A DNA stretch of 64,000 nt from Patiria miniata (taxonomy: Eukaryota; Echinodermata; Asteroidea; Valvatida; Asterinidae), in assembly GCF_015706575.1 (NCBI RefSeq), contig NW_024037057.1:8613203-8677202 (forward strand), in the 5' to 3' direction. Position numbers and translations under genes: made by a program. Of the stretch, positions 33,201 to 41,399 are shown piece after piece (the first letter of the stretch is position 1; each line of letters begins with the position of its first letter). The notes below the pieces were generated by a model, which saw nothing but the letters and a program-made list of their open reading frames with translations, searched no databases and was not told the origin of the DNA.

Positions 33201-36200
33201 GTCAAGTCTCGGGAATTTTCACAACCAGTTACTGAATGAATTTTGAATACCATTATTTTTTTTGTTGAAAAGGTATTTCTCTTCAACTGAGATTTTCTCA
33301 AAAAAATATTTGCAGATTTTTTTAAATTGATAGTTAATTTTTTTTTTCCAGCTGTTGCCAAAGAACGCAGCCCCACATCTGGCCAAGAATGAGCATCTCA
33401 GACGCCGAATCAAGGAGAAGGATAAGAAGAATAAGAACATCCCTGAGCCTGCCGTGCCTGGATCCGAGAGCTTTCGCAAGACCAGAGAGAGTCTTAGCGT
33501 GTAAGTACAAGGCCGGTTTTATTTTTTGCAGGGAACCTTCCTGCTTCCTACAAAATCCTCCCCTGATGCATTTGTTATTTCTTTCGTTATCTTTTCAGTC
33601 ATGACAAACTTCACATCAGCCTGACGGAGCTCTGCTATGCCATCAACTACACTCCCAAAATCATGGTCTGGGAGCACACGTTTGCTCCCAGGGAGTACCT
33701 CATCCAGCATCTGGAGGCAAGATTTGCCAAGTAAGAATCACAGTGTTACTTCTGTAGTCAAAGACCACGCCTTTCAGAAACCACACCCTCTTTTAAGAAG
33801 CCACACCCCTGATAACGAACCACACCCCTGATAAGATTAAATCTTACTAAGAACCACACTCTTTGATAAGTTAACCAATCTGTGATTCAAATCCCTCAGG
33901 CCACACCTATCAGAAACCACACCCTCCTATCAGAAACCACACCCTTTTAAAAAAAATGCCACACCCCTGAAGAACCACACCCCCGATAACATTCAGTCAT
34001 ATCCAGAACCACACCCTCTGATAAATAAACCAATTCCTGATTCTAATACAATGATCAGAGACTGCACCCTTTGATTGAACGCCACGCCTCCGATCAAGAA
34101 CCACACCCTCTTGTGTGAAAGAAAACACGTCAATCAACACCACACCAAAAATCAGTACCTGTCAGAAATCATCACCTTGATAATAGACCACGCCCATTGA
34201 TACAAAGCCACGCCCACTGATGAAAAGCCACGCCTATATCCATTTGATGAAGTAAATTTGACACCTGTCATTCATTCCTCCACAGAGCTCTCGTAGGAAT
34301 GATGATGTATAAACCGGAGACCAACGAGATTGCTAAGCCGTCTGAGCTACTGACGAGCGTCCGTACTTACATGAATGTCCTGCAGAGCATAGAGAGTCAT
34401 GGTAAGAACACAAAGATCTTCAAATTCAGGGATTCAAGTCAGAAAAGTCAGACTGCGGTTGTGATTTTTTGGTGCAATTTGTTCTCTCGCAGTTCACATC
34501 GACGTGACCCGAGTGTTCAACAACGTCATGCTGCAACAGACACAACAACTGGACAGCCATGGCGAAAAGACGATCACCATGCTCTACACAAACTGGTACG
34601 AAAAATATCCACACCACACTATTTGTTTTCTTTTAAAACTCTCTGTCCAACAGCGAACACAAAAATCGGCTCAAACGAGCGCCCTTTACTGGCAGCACCC
34701 AAATATATACCCCGCCCACCTTTTTGGCCCATGTCACCTGACCAAAAGTTTTGATCTACAGTGAAATCTCGATAAGTCAAACCTCAAGGGAACAGGTTTA
34801 AAATTTGACTTGAGCAGAGTTTTGAGTTAAGCTGGGTTGTATATCATTGTTATACTACTGAAGGCAATGGATTCTTTGTTTGACTTAACAGTTGTTTTGA
34901 GTTATCAGAGTTTGACTTCTCGAGATTTCACTGTACTTAGTGAGTGTGAACTAATGACTCATCTGCAGCTGGAAAGGTCCATTGCAAATCTGTTTGCAAA
35001 TTACAAAAATGGCTTCATCTGAGCATGCTCTGTGCGTACTTGTTTATTTTTGTGTAGGTACCTTGAAGTCTTGCTGCGGAGGGTCACCTCGGGTCAAATC
35101 TGTTTCTCGCCTTACCAACGAGCCTTCATCAGCCTGGCTCCGGACCCACAGCTTCCATTCAACGCTGAGGAATACACAGATGTAACAGGTGACCGACTTT
35201 TCAATTTCGCAGTCTGCTGCTCAAAAAACGTTCATCAAATAAAATTCTATGAAAATTACCTGTAAATAATGAAAAAGGTATTCACAAGTTCTGTGTTACA
35301 TTATTTTCAGAACTGAGATCCCTGGCCGAGTTGATCGGAGCGTACGGCATGAAATTCCTTCACGAGAGCCTGATGTGGCACATTGCCAGCCAAGTCAGTG
35401 AACTCAAGGTCAGCTCATGAATTATTCATTACTCATGATTATTCATTAGTCATTCTGCAACAGTGATTGGCCAATCTAGTCCTACTTGGGCAACCGCGGT
35501 TTGTCTAGCAGAGGTGGTCGTGGGTTAAAGAGACAAAGCTGAAAGCGAACCATGGTTTCAGAAATGGCCTGTGTAATATCTGTTTTCTATGCAACGCCTG
35601 AATAAATCCCAGTTGTTTCATTGGTGGGTTGTTGGTCACATGTCATTGAATTATTCATCCCAACGCACGTTCGCGGCTGCACTGCGAAAATAGAAGATCC
35701 ATTCCATGGTAAATAGAACTTCTATTGCACAGTCACATATTGGTTGCGCTTTCACACAGCTCTGATAACTTTATTACTGTACATTCATAGTACTAGTTTA
35801 CACATTACCAATCAGATCAATTAAGAGGATTAATCCAGGTGTTGTATAAAACAAATAATGAATGTTTCACATTCGTGCAATAGAAAGAATAATTTCATTC
35901 GGTGACAGATGGAGTGTTCCATTCCACTTGGTTTCACCTCGTGGAATGGAACATTCACCTCATGAAATTATTCTTACCATTGCACTCATTCATCGTTTGT
36001 ATAATATTTTTATCTTACTGTCTTTACTTGGCAGATGGAGTGTTCCATTCCACTCAGCTTTGCCTGGTGGAATGGAACATTCCATCGTTCACCTCACGAA
36101 AGTATTCTTAGCATTGCACTCGTAAGCATTCGTCATTTGTATAATATTTTTATCTTATTGTCTGTGTTTGTCTGATATTAATGTAGAAACTTGTGACGGA

Positions 36201-39200
36201 AAACAAGGATGTTCTTCAGCAGCTGCGGACTAACTTTGACAAGCCGGCCATGATGGCTGAACTCTGCGCACAGCTCAAATGTAAGTCAGAATTCAGATAT
36301 TCCAATGGAGTACCAAAGTGTGACGTCATTTAGAACCAGAAAGTGTAGTGCAAACGAATGGAGTACGCGCGCGTGTTGGTTCTCGGGCTGAATCACGCGC
36401 TAATGTCTCTTACACACATTTTGTGCGTGCAGCTGTTTGCTGATAGTATAAATTAGCTACGCAGTGTTTTAGAAATTTGCAATTCAAGCTTTTACTAACG
36501 AGCTGGTTCCGTGTTGTTTCTACGTTACAGCAATTGAGAACCTTCTGACCAGACTCAACATCATCGGCGTGATTCTGGCCTTCAAGTCACTCACACAGGA
36601 GGCTCTGTCAGATGTGAGTACAAATTCAGAATTCCTACTTGGTTATTCAGGAAGGTGCTCTTAAGATGGAATTGCGAAAGTGGTCAAAAATGTCATCAAC
36701 TGTTCGTGCAGGAGTCCGTAAACTTGAAATGGCACCCACTAGAGATGACAAGCCAATATATTAGCTCAATTTTAAATCCCCGATTAAGGTACTTAATTCT
36801 AAAGTAAAAGACTTAAAGCTATAGTCCATCATTTGCAGCCATCCGAAAAGTAACTGGCGTAATTATTGTTGAAAAACAAACTTAGTTGAAAGATAGTAAG
36901 GGAACTAAACTCCCTGTGAAATGATTCTTTCTGGCAAGCTGTCATTTTGAAGTAATCAACGAAAGAAGGCATTTCCAACGGTGATTCTTAAGAAGCACCG
37001 TAGGAAAATTTAAATTAGTAGTTCGTTTTGTTATTCAGCGCAGCGCACGCAAGTATTGGAACGACGCACACGCGCGCGCGGTTGTTATAATTCGTCGGAT
37101 CAGTGCGCGACGTCGTGTATAGCTGCAATTCAAAACATGATTCAGTAACTTTTGATTTGAAATTGAAATCTTAGAATGCTGTTTTTCTCGGAATGTACAG
37201 CTGAAGCTTAGCTGAAACTTTATCAGGTTAGTTGCTTAGTATCCTTTATTAGATTTTGAACTCTTTTGTGGCTTCAAACGAACAAAATGCACAAATTACA
37301 AATGATGGACTATATCTTTAAGCAATGGGCCTTGTATACTGGAGCAGGATCAGTGCATGTTAAACAAATTACCTGGAAACCTTACTATGAGATTTCTCCC
37401 ATGTTTTCAGGCTATGATCCCAGCCAAAATGGTTGGGACACTTCCTGAGCCTGCCACGGTCACTCACTCCCCCGCTCCCCCGGTCAATGTTGTTCTCTCC
37501 AGCTGATGGAGCACACACGGCGCAATGAGAGACAACATTGAACGGGGGCCGGGGGTTGGGGGCCCAGCGAGATTTGGCCAGGATTGTAGCTGCGTGATAA
37601 AGCAATGCACATTTTTACAAAGTTTATTGAATTTGCACAAAATGATCAGATATTGATAAAAAAAATCACTTAAACCACAAGATAAACTGACCCGAAACAA
37701 AGGGCAATGTAGCTCAATGGGTAGAGCACCGGTACGGTGTCCTGCTGGTTGTAGGTTGACATCCCACCCTGGTCGATTTTCTTTGTCCACGAATGCAAGT
37801 TTCTTTTTGTCGTCAACAGACGCTGAATCGTAGGATCTCCTTCCTCTACAACTCCATCACGGATTTCCGGGAGCACGTCAAGGCGTCGGGCCTGGACGCG
37901 GGTACCGTGGACATGCTCGCATCCAGCGTTGGCTTGCCTTGTAATGTGGACCCCGCCCTCTGCCACGCCCTGCAAGCGGAGAAGGACAGTGAGTCAAAAA
38001 AACAAATGGGGGCTGATTTGGTGGGGGGGGGGGTGGTTTAAAGAAACAAAAGGTAGCATGTTTAAAAAAAATGGGAACCTTGGCATCATGTATAAGGCCG
38101 AGTAAAAAAAAATAGTTTCTTGTGTGGGCTTTTTGAAAAAATGAAAGACGCACCCTTTTTTGGGCAGATTTTCCAAGATGGCGGATGGTTTCTTCCATTT
38201 TTTTTTTCAATTTGTTTGTGATACAAAATTGTGTCCAAAGGAGCCGTCAGCCTGTCTACATAGCCAGTATTTTATTGGAAACAAATCACAAGACAATAGA
38301 TGGACAGAATTTGCAAAATAAACTGCAAAAAGTATGAATTTAAAAAAAAGGAGGAACAGGATGGGGAAGAGAAACTGTTTTATTTTTGTACTTGGCCTAA
38401 TCCAGATAGCACCCTAAACTGTTGAAAACGAGACCCATTTTAGATATGATTTTAGTTTTGAATCTACTGTTTTGTTTTTCATTTTAGTTAATCCAACGGA
38501 GGACTACAATACGTCTTGCCTGATCATGGTGTACATCGCGGTCTCGTTGCGCGTTCTGGTTCGCAGCGAGACCACTGTCTACAGCCGGGTCTTGGACGCG
38601 CATCCCAACAACTGCCACTGTTTCGCCAAGGCTATCAATGCCATTGCGGGGTCGCTGTTTACTCTACACGGCCGCGGCGATGTGGAACAGAGGTTGCAGG
38701 AATTTTTGGCAGTAAGTTTGTTTTTAAAAAAATGAATATTTACATAATTGCTCAATAGTTGTGGCTTGCCTAGGTTGGACCAAACATCCTCAATAGTCAG
38801 TCAGTCAGTCAAAAGCAATCTGTCAGTTGGTCGGTCGGTTGGTCGGTCAATCAGTCAGTTGGTGAGTCAGAGAACATTCACTGGCCCAAAAAGGTATTTG
38901 AGATTGTTTTTTATACATTTGTAATTTCTGCATCTGGAGATTAATAAAGATTTCTTATGTCTTACACGATTTAAGACGAGTTGAATTTTCTTGTTTGATC
39001 TTGTAGTTGGCGTCATCCAGTCTGCTTTCACTCAGTGGCGAGGCAAGCAAGCAGATACAGCCCAAAGCCAAGGAATCGCTCTATCTGCTTTTGGACCAGG
39101 TAGTTCATGTCATCTTTAAACTAGACATGGGGGCAATCCCAGTGTTACGGACATTACTGACTAAAGCCCGGTTCATACTCGGCGCGAAAACGAACGCGAA

Positions 39201-40083
39201 CGCACATTTGTGTCGTCGGGGCGTGTTTTCGCGATGCGAATTCGCACAAGTTGAACACATTTCAACTCCGACGAATTTCGCAGCAAATGCTCCCTCCACG
39301 GCATATTCGCTTCGCATTTGCATTCGCGTGGAGTATGAACCGGGCTTAAGGCCAAAAAAAAGTCTCCAGTTTCTGGTATGGAGCTTGCTCCAAAAGTGGT
39401 GCAGCGACGCGTTTTTTTTTTTTTTTTCTTCTTCTTCTTCTTCCCCTACTTTTTTTTCCTTCAAATGTCGGCTGATGTTGCAGATGACGCTTCGATCCCC
39501 TTAAAACTCTCAAAAATATCCTTCAGGGTGGAGCTTGAGGTGACCTCAGTAAGGCCGTAATGTTTGAGAATTCTGCACCCACTTACGATCTCAACCGACA
39601 CGAACATTCTTCGGGAAATTTGGATAGTCAAGACAAAAAAACGGAGAAAACTTTTTTGCAATAACTTTTAAATTTTGCCGACACGCATAGCTACGGCGAC
39701 GCGCGCGCATACCAGAAACCAGAGACTTTTTTGGGAGACCTAATCAGATAGTTATTTTGTACTTCAGAAGCTCAGTGAATAAACCAGAAAATATATTTTC
39801 AAATCTTACACATCTATCATCTAGTAATGGTCAAGGAGATTACAGACTAGGAGTTTTGAATCATTTCTCTGAGTCATTAATTAGATATCATGGGTCATTG
39901 GCTCTGTCACGGACATTACATTTTTTTTCTGTCTTTTTTTATTTTTGTGATTTTCATCCTTTTGCTTTTATCCTTTTGCAGATTGTGAAGGAATCACCGT
40001 TTTTGACCCAAGATCTTCTGGAATCTTGTTTCCCCTATGTGCTTCTTCGAAACGCCTACCACGCTGTCTTGAAAAGGGATTAG
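18290..40083 (+). CDS. NCKAP1: Nck-associated protein 1 (Nap1/HEM2), WAVE complex subunit
   Basis: Structural subunit that pairs with CYFIP/Sra1 in the WAVE regulatory complex, relaying Rac signals to Arp2/3 actin assembly at the membrane. 28 coding exons: 18290-18388, 20304-20411, 20830-20922, 21937-21993, 22769-22911, 23570-23660, 23870-24007, 24470-24518, 25332-25545, 26028-26124, 26733-26895, 27035-27126, 27435-27516, 28171-28375, 29276-29408, 32972-33091, 33352-33500, 33599-33730, 34286-34401, 34493-34595, 35058-35188, 35311-35408, 36187-36280, 36531-36613, 37820-37988, 38488-38711, 39007-39099, 39982-40083. All introns are GT-AG. The sum is 3,378 nt, or 1,125 aa (human 1,128). Landmarks shared with the human protein as I recall it: [10 protein letters not shown] near the N-terminus, [53 protein letters not shown] and the C-terminal [19 protein letters not shown]. 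The basic linker in exon 17 (KEKDKKNKN) is the least conserved part. No broken exon was seen. Confidence 0.97.
18683..18775 (+). repeat. Short tandem units with AAATGGCCGCC motif
   Basis: Three to four imperfect units of about 22 bp, each of the form TTTTTCAAGATGG-CC. Two contain AAATGGCCGCC, close to the YY1 binding motif. They lie 390-490 bp downstream of the NCKAP1 ATG inside the larger inverted-repeat element. Regulatory use is inference only. Confidence 0.5.
19012..19079 (+). mobile_element. tRNA-like sequence (SINE head relic)
   Basis: The block GTGCAGTGGATAAGCAATTA then GAGTTCGAATCCTGATACC has an A-box-like and a B-box-like element at tRNA spacing. It sits inside a mobile element and lacks a clean acceptor stem, so it is treated as a SINE-type relic rather than a tRNA gene. 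Confidence 0.5.
19557..19765. mobile_element. Foldback repeat arm, copy 2
   Basis: Matches the left arm of the 13,790-14,222 foldback: CACTTCTTTGGTTGTGCAC, GAGTGCATTTTCCAAATATTT, TTTCTCAGTCCCAGATCC and AAAGTGGCGTCAAGATGC. No complementary right arm follows. Confidence 0.75.
19901..20208. mobile_element. hAT-like MITE in NCKAP1 intron 1
   Basis: The left end is CAGGGGCGTAAATC and the right end is ATACTTACGCCACTG, giving inverted repeats of the CAGNGGCGTAA type. The flanks CAAATTTT (19,893-19,900) and CCAATTTT (20,209-20,216) agree at seven of eight bases, as an aged 8-bp duplication would. CAGTGGCGT ends with 8-bp targets are characteristic of hAT elements. The interior is C/G-run rich and non-coding. 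Confidence 0.72.
22255..22716. mobile_element. MITE with 48-bp GC-rich inverted repeats
   Basis: The left arm GTGACCATTCAGCCCCGGTA then TGAAAAGGGCCCCCC pairs with the right arm GGGGGGGCCCTTTTCATACC then AGGGCTGAATGGTCAC, only a few mismatches apart. The arms stay complementary to about 48 bp. At 462 bp, in NCKAP1 intron 4, it has no transposase. The target duplication is not clear. Confidence 0.82.
22925..23216. mobile_element. Foldback element of ATCCTCCAAAATCC family, copy 2
   Basis: Four to five imperfect units of the form TTTTGGAGGATTGAGGATG follow a left piece CCAATCCTCCAAAATCCTCC. The right end CCTAGCAAAAATGGCC then GGGGTTAGGGT is the complement of the left end of the element at 7,789. 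The left arm is shortened. Located in NCKAP1 intron 5 just after the exon 5 donor. Confidence 0.75.
23327..23508. mobile_element. GTCCGTGAC MITE, copy 1
   Basis: Starts TAATGTCCGTGACAGAGCC and ends with a slightly altered complement (GTCCGTCACGTACATG then TCATTA). The interior contains CTCCTAGTCTGTAATCTCC. Copies 2 and 3 are at 29,000-29,175 and 39,764-39,918, all in NCKAP1 introns. Confidence 0.82.
24957..25320 (+). mobile_element. tRNA-derived SINE ending at the exon 9 acceptor
   Basis: The tRNA-like head has an A-box region TGGCCTCGTGGTTAAGG and a perfect B-box GGTTCGAGTCC at 25,020-25,030. The body includes CTTGGGCAAGGCACTTAG and GGGTACCTGTGAGGG, common to SINEs of marine invertebrates. 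The tail is GCGCTTTATAAATATCC plus TTA repeats ending in TTTTT. The NCKAP1 exon 9 acceptor AG is at 25,330-25,331, about ten bases beyond the tail. Confidence 0.88.
25689..25880 (+). mobile_element. tRNA-derived SINE, second family, copy 1
   Basis: A leader with GATCCCTGGCTACATGGC and CTTCTGACTAGCGCCCCTTG is followed by the tRNA-like block TAGCTCAGTTGGTAGAGCAC then GGTAATCCGGAGGTCACAGG and CCAGTCAATTTCTTTGTTC. Related copies: 29,722-29,842, 37,700-37,800, 54,002-54,060 (minus strand), and the 3' part at 16,495-16,555. The B-box is altered (GGTTTAAACCC), so it is probably inactive. Confidence 0.8.
26150..26732 (+). repeat. Tandem decayed copies of NCKAP1 exon 11 start
   Basis: Intron 10 is built from units of about 115-120 bp that resemble the exon 11 acceptor plus roughly the first 80 bp of exon 11. 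Unit starts aligned to the first exon base are about 26,382, 26,497 and 26,613, with the true exon at 26,733. More eroded units lie near 26,160 and 26,270. The unit at 26,382 still reads [14 protein letters not shown] against the exon's [14 protein letters not shown]. The one at 26,497 reads [14 protein letters not shown] and follows a TTTTCCAG acceptor, then meets a stop after about 25 codons. The unit at 26,613 meets a stop after seven codons. Confidence 0.82.
27170..27385. mobile_element. Foldback repeat arm, copy 3
   Basis: Shares CAGACGCCACTTCTTTGGC, GAGAGTCAAGTGCATTTTC, TTTCTCAGTCCCAGATTC and AAGTGGCGTCAAGATGC with the foldback at 13,790-14,222 and the arm at 19,557. It begins about 45 bp after the NCKAP1 exon 12 donor. 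Confidence 0.75.
27655..28080. repeat. GACTTGTGAT minisatellite
   Basis: About 40 imperfect copies of a 10-11 bp unit GACTTGTGAT(T/G), with variants GACTTATGAT and GACCTGTGAT, fill most of NCKAP1 intron 13. The + strand is strongly G/T rich. Confidence 0.92.
29000..29175. mobile_element. GTCCGTGAC MITE, copy 2
   Basis: The best-preserved copy. Ends TAATGTCCGTGACAGAGCC and GCTCCATCACGGACATTA form inverted repeats; 176 bp, in NCKAP1 intron 14. The interior is near-identical to copy 1 at 23,327. Confidence 0.87.
29722..29842 (+). mobile_element. tRNA-derived SINE, second family, copy 2
   Basis: Carries GACAAATCCCGGCCCTTGCG, CATAGCTTCGGACTAGTGCC and AGATAGCCCAGATGGTCTAG, aligning with the leader and A-box half of the SINE at 25,689. 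The B-box half is missing. Confidence 0.65.
29843..31034. other. NCKAP1 intron 15, no further feature seen
   Basis: Non-coding interior of the longest NCKAP1 intron (29,409-32,971). No repeat family or exon was recognised in this part. Confidence 0.5.
31035..31356. repeat. About 105-bp tandem repeat, three units
   Basis: Units contain GAATATTCAAACCGGCAAAA, AGCTATTTGAATA, GATGATCAGACATTCAGGAC and AGCCCTAGATTTCATTGATG. They repeat at about 31,055, 31,160 and 31,264 with few differences, indicating a recent local expansion in intron 15. Confidence 0.88.
31444..31729. mobile_element. AAGTCTCC MITE, copy 1
   Basis: The left end AGGCC plus A-run plus GTCTCCGGTTTCTGGTATG pairs with the right end CATACCAGAAACCGGAGAC plus T-run plus GGCCTT. 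A second copy is at 39,348-39,738. 286 bp, non-coding, NCKAP1 intron 15. Confidence 0.85.
32155..32588. mobile_element. MITE with TCTGTCTCATTTTGCC ends
   Basis: GTGAGGGCGTTCGGGCAAAA then TGAGACAGAA at the left pairs with TTCTGTCTCATTTTGCC then AAAACGCCTCAC at the right (about 29 bp with two mismatches). 434 bp, single copy in the window, NCKAP1 intron 15. Confidence 0.72.
33760..34235. repeat. AACCACACCC minisatellite
   Basis: About 20 imperfect copies of a unit near AGAAACCACACCCTCTGAT, 18-24 bp each, fill most of NCKAP1 intron 18. The + strand is strongly A/C rich, while the intron 13 minisatellite is G/T rich on the same strand. Confidence 0.9.
34759..34933. mobile_element. pogo-like MITE, different family
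   Basis: Ends CAGTGAAATCTCGATAAGTC and its complement GACTTCTCGAGATTTCACTG are flanked by TA on both sides (34,757-34,758 and 34,934-34,935). 175 bp, in NCKAP1 intron 20. CAGTGAAATCTCG ends with TA targets fit Tc1/mariner-pogo relics. Confidence 0.85.
35842..36150. mobile_element. Hairpin MITE with internal partial duplication
   Basis: From about 35,842 to 36,012 the sequence folds on itself: GAATAATTTCATTCGGTGAC and GAGTGTTCCATTCCAC pair with GTGGAATGGAACATTC and CTCATGAAATTATTCTTACC. The right half, with its own GAGTGTTCCATTCCAC/GTGGAATGGAACATTCC hairpin, is repeated from about 36,033 to 36,150, ending GTATAATATTTTTATCTTA as in the first copy. Located in NCKAP1 intron 22. Confidence 0.8.
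36813..37321. mobile_element. TTAA-flanked MITE, copy 2 (509 bp)
   Basis: TTAA at both ends, with inverted repeats AAGCTATAGTCCATCATTTG and CAAATGATGGACTATATCTT. An inner block (ACTAAACTCCCTGTGAAAT, TCTGGCAAGCTGTCATTTTG) is the complement of the corresponding block in 10,647-11,226. Located in NCKAP1 intron 24. Confidence 0.87.
37475..37560. repeat. Small GC-rich inverted repeat
   Basis: CCCCGCTCCCCCGGTCAATG and TTGTTCTCTCC pair partly with AGAGACAACATTGAACGGGG then GCCGGGGG about 40 bp away. It may be the remnant of a small hairpin element in NCKAP1 intron 24. Confidence 0.5.
37700..37800 (+). mobile_element. tRNA-derived SINE, second family, copy 3
   Basis: GTAGCTCAATGGGTAGAGCA then CCGGTACGGTGTCC, GTTGTAGGTTGACATCCC and CTTTGTCCACGAATGCAAG correspond to the A-box, anticodon-arm and B-box portions of the SINE at 25,689. 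It ends about 20 bp before the exon 25 acceptor (37,819). Confidence 0.72.
38796..38868. repeat. GTCAGTCAGT / GGTCGGTC simple repeat
   Basis: Tetranucleotide-like repeat of GTCA passing into GGTC in NCKAP1 intron 26. Confidence 0.85.
39164..39347. mobile_element. MITE with AAGCCCGGTTCATACTC ends
   Basis: AAGCCCGGTTCATACTCGGC at the left and GAGTATGAACCGGGCTT at the right are perfect complements over 17 bp. The interior is CG-rich, with many GCGAA and TTCGC pieces, unlike its AT-rich surroundings. 184 bp, NCKAP1 intron 27. Confidence 0.85.
39348..39738. mobile_element. AAGTCTCC MITE, copy 2
   Basis: Starts immediately after the preceding MITE. AGTCTCCAGTTTCTGGTATG at the left pairs with CATACCAGAAACCAGAGACT at the right. 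It matches copy 1 at 31,444 including GGAGCTTGC, AAAAGTGGTGC and GCGACGC, but has a longer interior. Confidence 0.83.
39764..39918. mobile_element. GTCCGTGAC MITE, copy 3 (reverse orientation)
   Basis: The complement of copies 1 and 2: it contains GGAGATTACAGACTAGGAG and ends GGCTCTGTCACGGACATTA. The other terminal inverted repeat is lost. It lies just upstream of the last NCKAP1 exon. Confidence 0.8.
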
Positions 40084-41106
40084 ACCAGCCAATCACAGTT
40101 AATGTAAGATACCAACTAACCAATGAGAAGGACTGTTATGTACATGTACGTTTTTACGCACATGTTGGCAGACAAGTTTTACATCTGAATAATAACTGGA
40201 AAAAAAGCAGCCAATAGCAAGGGCCGTTAGATTTCAATTGACCAATGGAAAGTGAAAGAAACCAGCCAATCAAAGGTCATGTTAAATACTAACTGACCAA
40301 TAGTAATATCTGTTACATAAAGGTTCTGCCTTCATACATGTAACATTACACAGAAATTATGGTGTTTTTTTTTAAGATACCAAACAAATCTCAGTATTTA
40401 CTCTATAATTATATTGGCATGGAATAACCAGCAAAAAATACCCATAATAGGCCTAAAATTGCTTTGTAAATATGTTTAAAAAGGGATTGTTTACAGAGAA
40501 AACTATACAAACATGGTTAAATGAGTAATGCTTATATTAAGCTCAATTCTTCTGTCGCGATAAAGGTTGTATCCATTTTTTTAATGTAAATTTCACAATT
40601 TCTTTTGTCTTCTTTTTATGTACTTAGCTTTTCTGTACAGAATGTATTTACAAATGATTTGTATCGCTGCATGTTAGGAAATACACACATTTCTGCTTTT
40701 TTTAACGTAGGGAGAACAGGGCATTTTCTCTTTGCATAACCTTAGTTTATTTATGAAGTTGCATCACATTTCATTTATACTGTTTTTTTTTTATAACCAA
40801 ATTATGGAAAACGAAAGGAGAATTTTAGGTAAGATATTATATAGATATTAAACATTGTTTGAGGCGAGATAGAAAATTGCATCGAAAACCCCTTCACTTG
40901 GAAGTAAATTTTGTAGTTCCGTAGATGCTGTGCTGCGTGTATATGGACCTCAAAGTTATAATTTAATTTTGTAAACTTCCCAATTTCATAACACAATTTA
41001 GAAATATATTAAAGTGTACTTTCTTACAGCATGCTTATGCTATGCTTATCCAAGACTAATATTTTGGGAGGAGGAATTTTTTTTTTTTTTTTTTTTTAAT
41101 GATTTA
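40084..41106 (+). other. NCKAP1 3' UTR (extent unknown)
   Basis: Non-coding AT-rich sequence after the stop codon. The phrase ACCAATGAGAAGG/CCAATGGAAAG and CAGCCAATCA/CAGCCAATAG recurs between 40,080 and 40,300. No nearby AATAAA is obvious until 41,322, so the untranslated region may be long, as in vertebrate orthologues. Confidence 0.45.
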
Positions 41107-41250
41107 CAGGCATGTAACTTTTCCTCGGATCAGCTGATTTCCTCTTTTTTTCACTTCCAATGTGTGCCATTGAAAATAGAAAAACACTGTACAAAGTCTG
41201 GGAAAAATTTGAATTTCCTCTTTTTTTGTGATTTCCCAGTTGCATGCCTG
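41107..41250. mobile_element. CAGGCATG MITE, copy 1, with 6-bp target duplication
   Basis: 144 bp. The left end CAGGCATGTAACT pairs with the right end AGTTGCATGCCTG. It is flanked by GATTTA on both sides (41,101-41,106 and 41,251-41,256). The interior CTCGGATCAGCTGATTTCC is shared with copy 2 at 63,779-63,926. Confidence 0.85.
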
Positions 41251-41321
41251 GATTTAGTCAGATTATAACTTAAGTTTATTGGTGTACGAAATAATAGCTT
41301 GATTGTACAATTAAATTTATT

Positions 41322-41364
41322 AATAAATTGAGCAGAGGCGGCAGTTATTTTAAGAAGGAATAAA
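41322..41364 (+). terminator. Candidate polyadenylation signals for NCKAP1
   Basis: AATAAA occurs at 41,322-41,327 and 41,359-41,364. Others are at 41,647-41,652 and 41,791-41,796. Any could end the NCKAP1 transcript; the sequence alone does not decide. Confidence 0.35.
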
Positions 41365-41399
41365 ATTGGGTGAAATCTGGAGAAAAAAAAAGATGACCG

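Noticed and set aside
39105-39464. 119-codon minus-strand frame
   Set aside because: It overlaps two MITEs and a homopolymer; composition follows the repeats.
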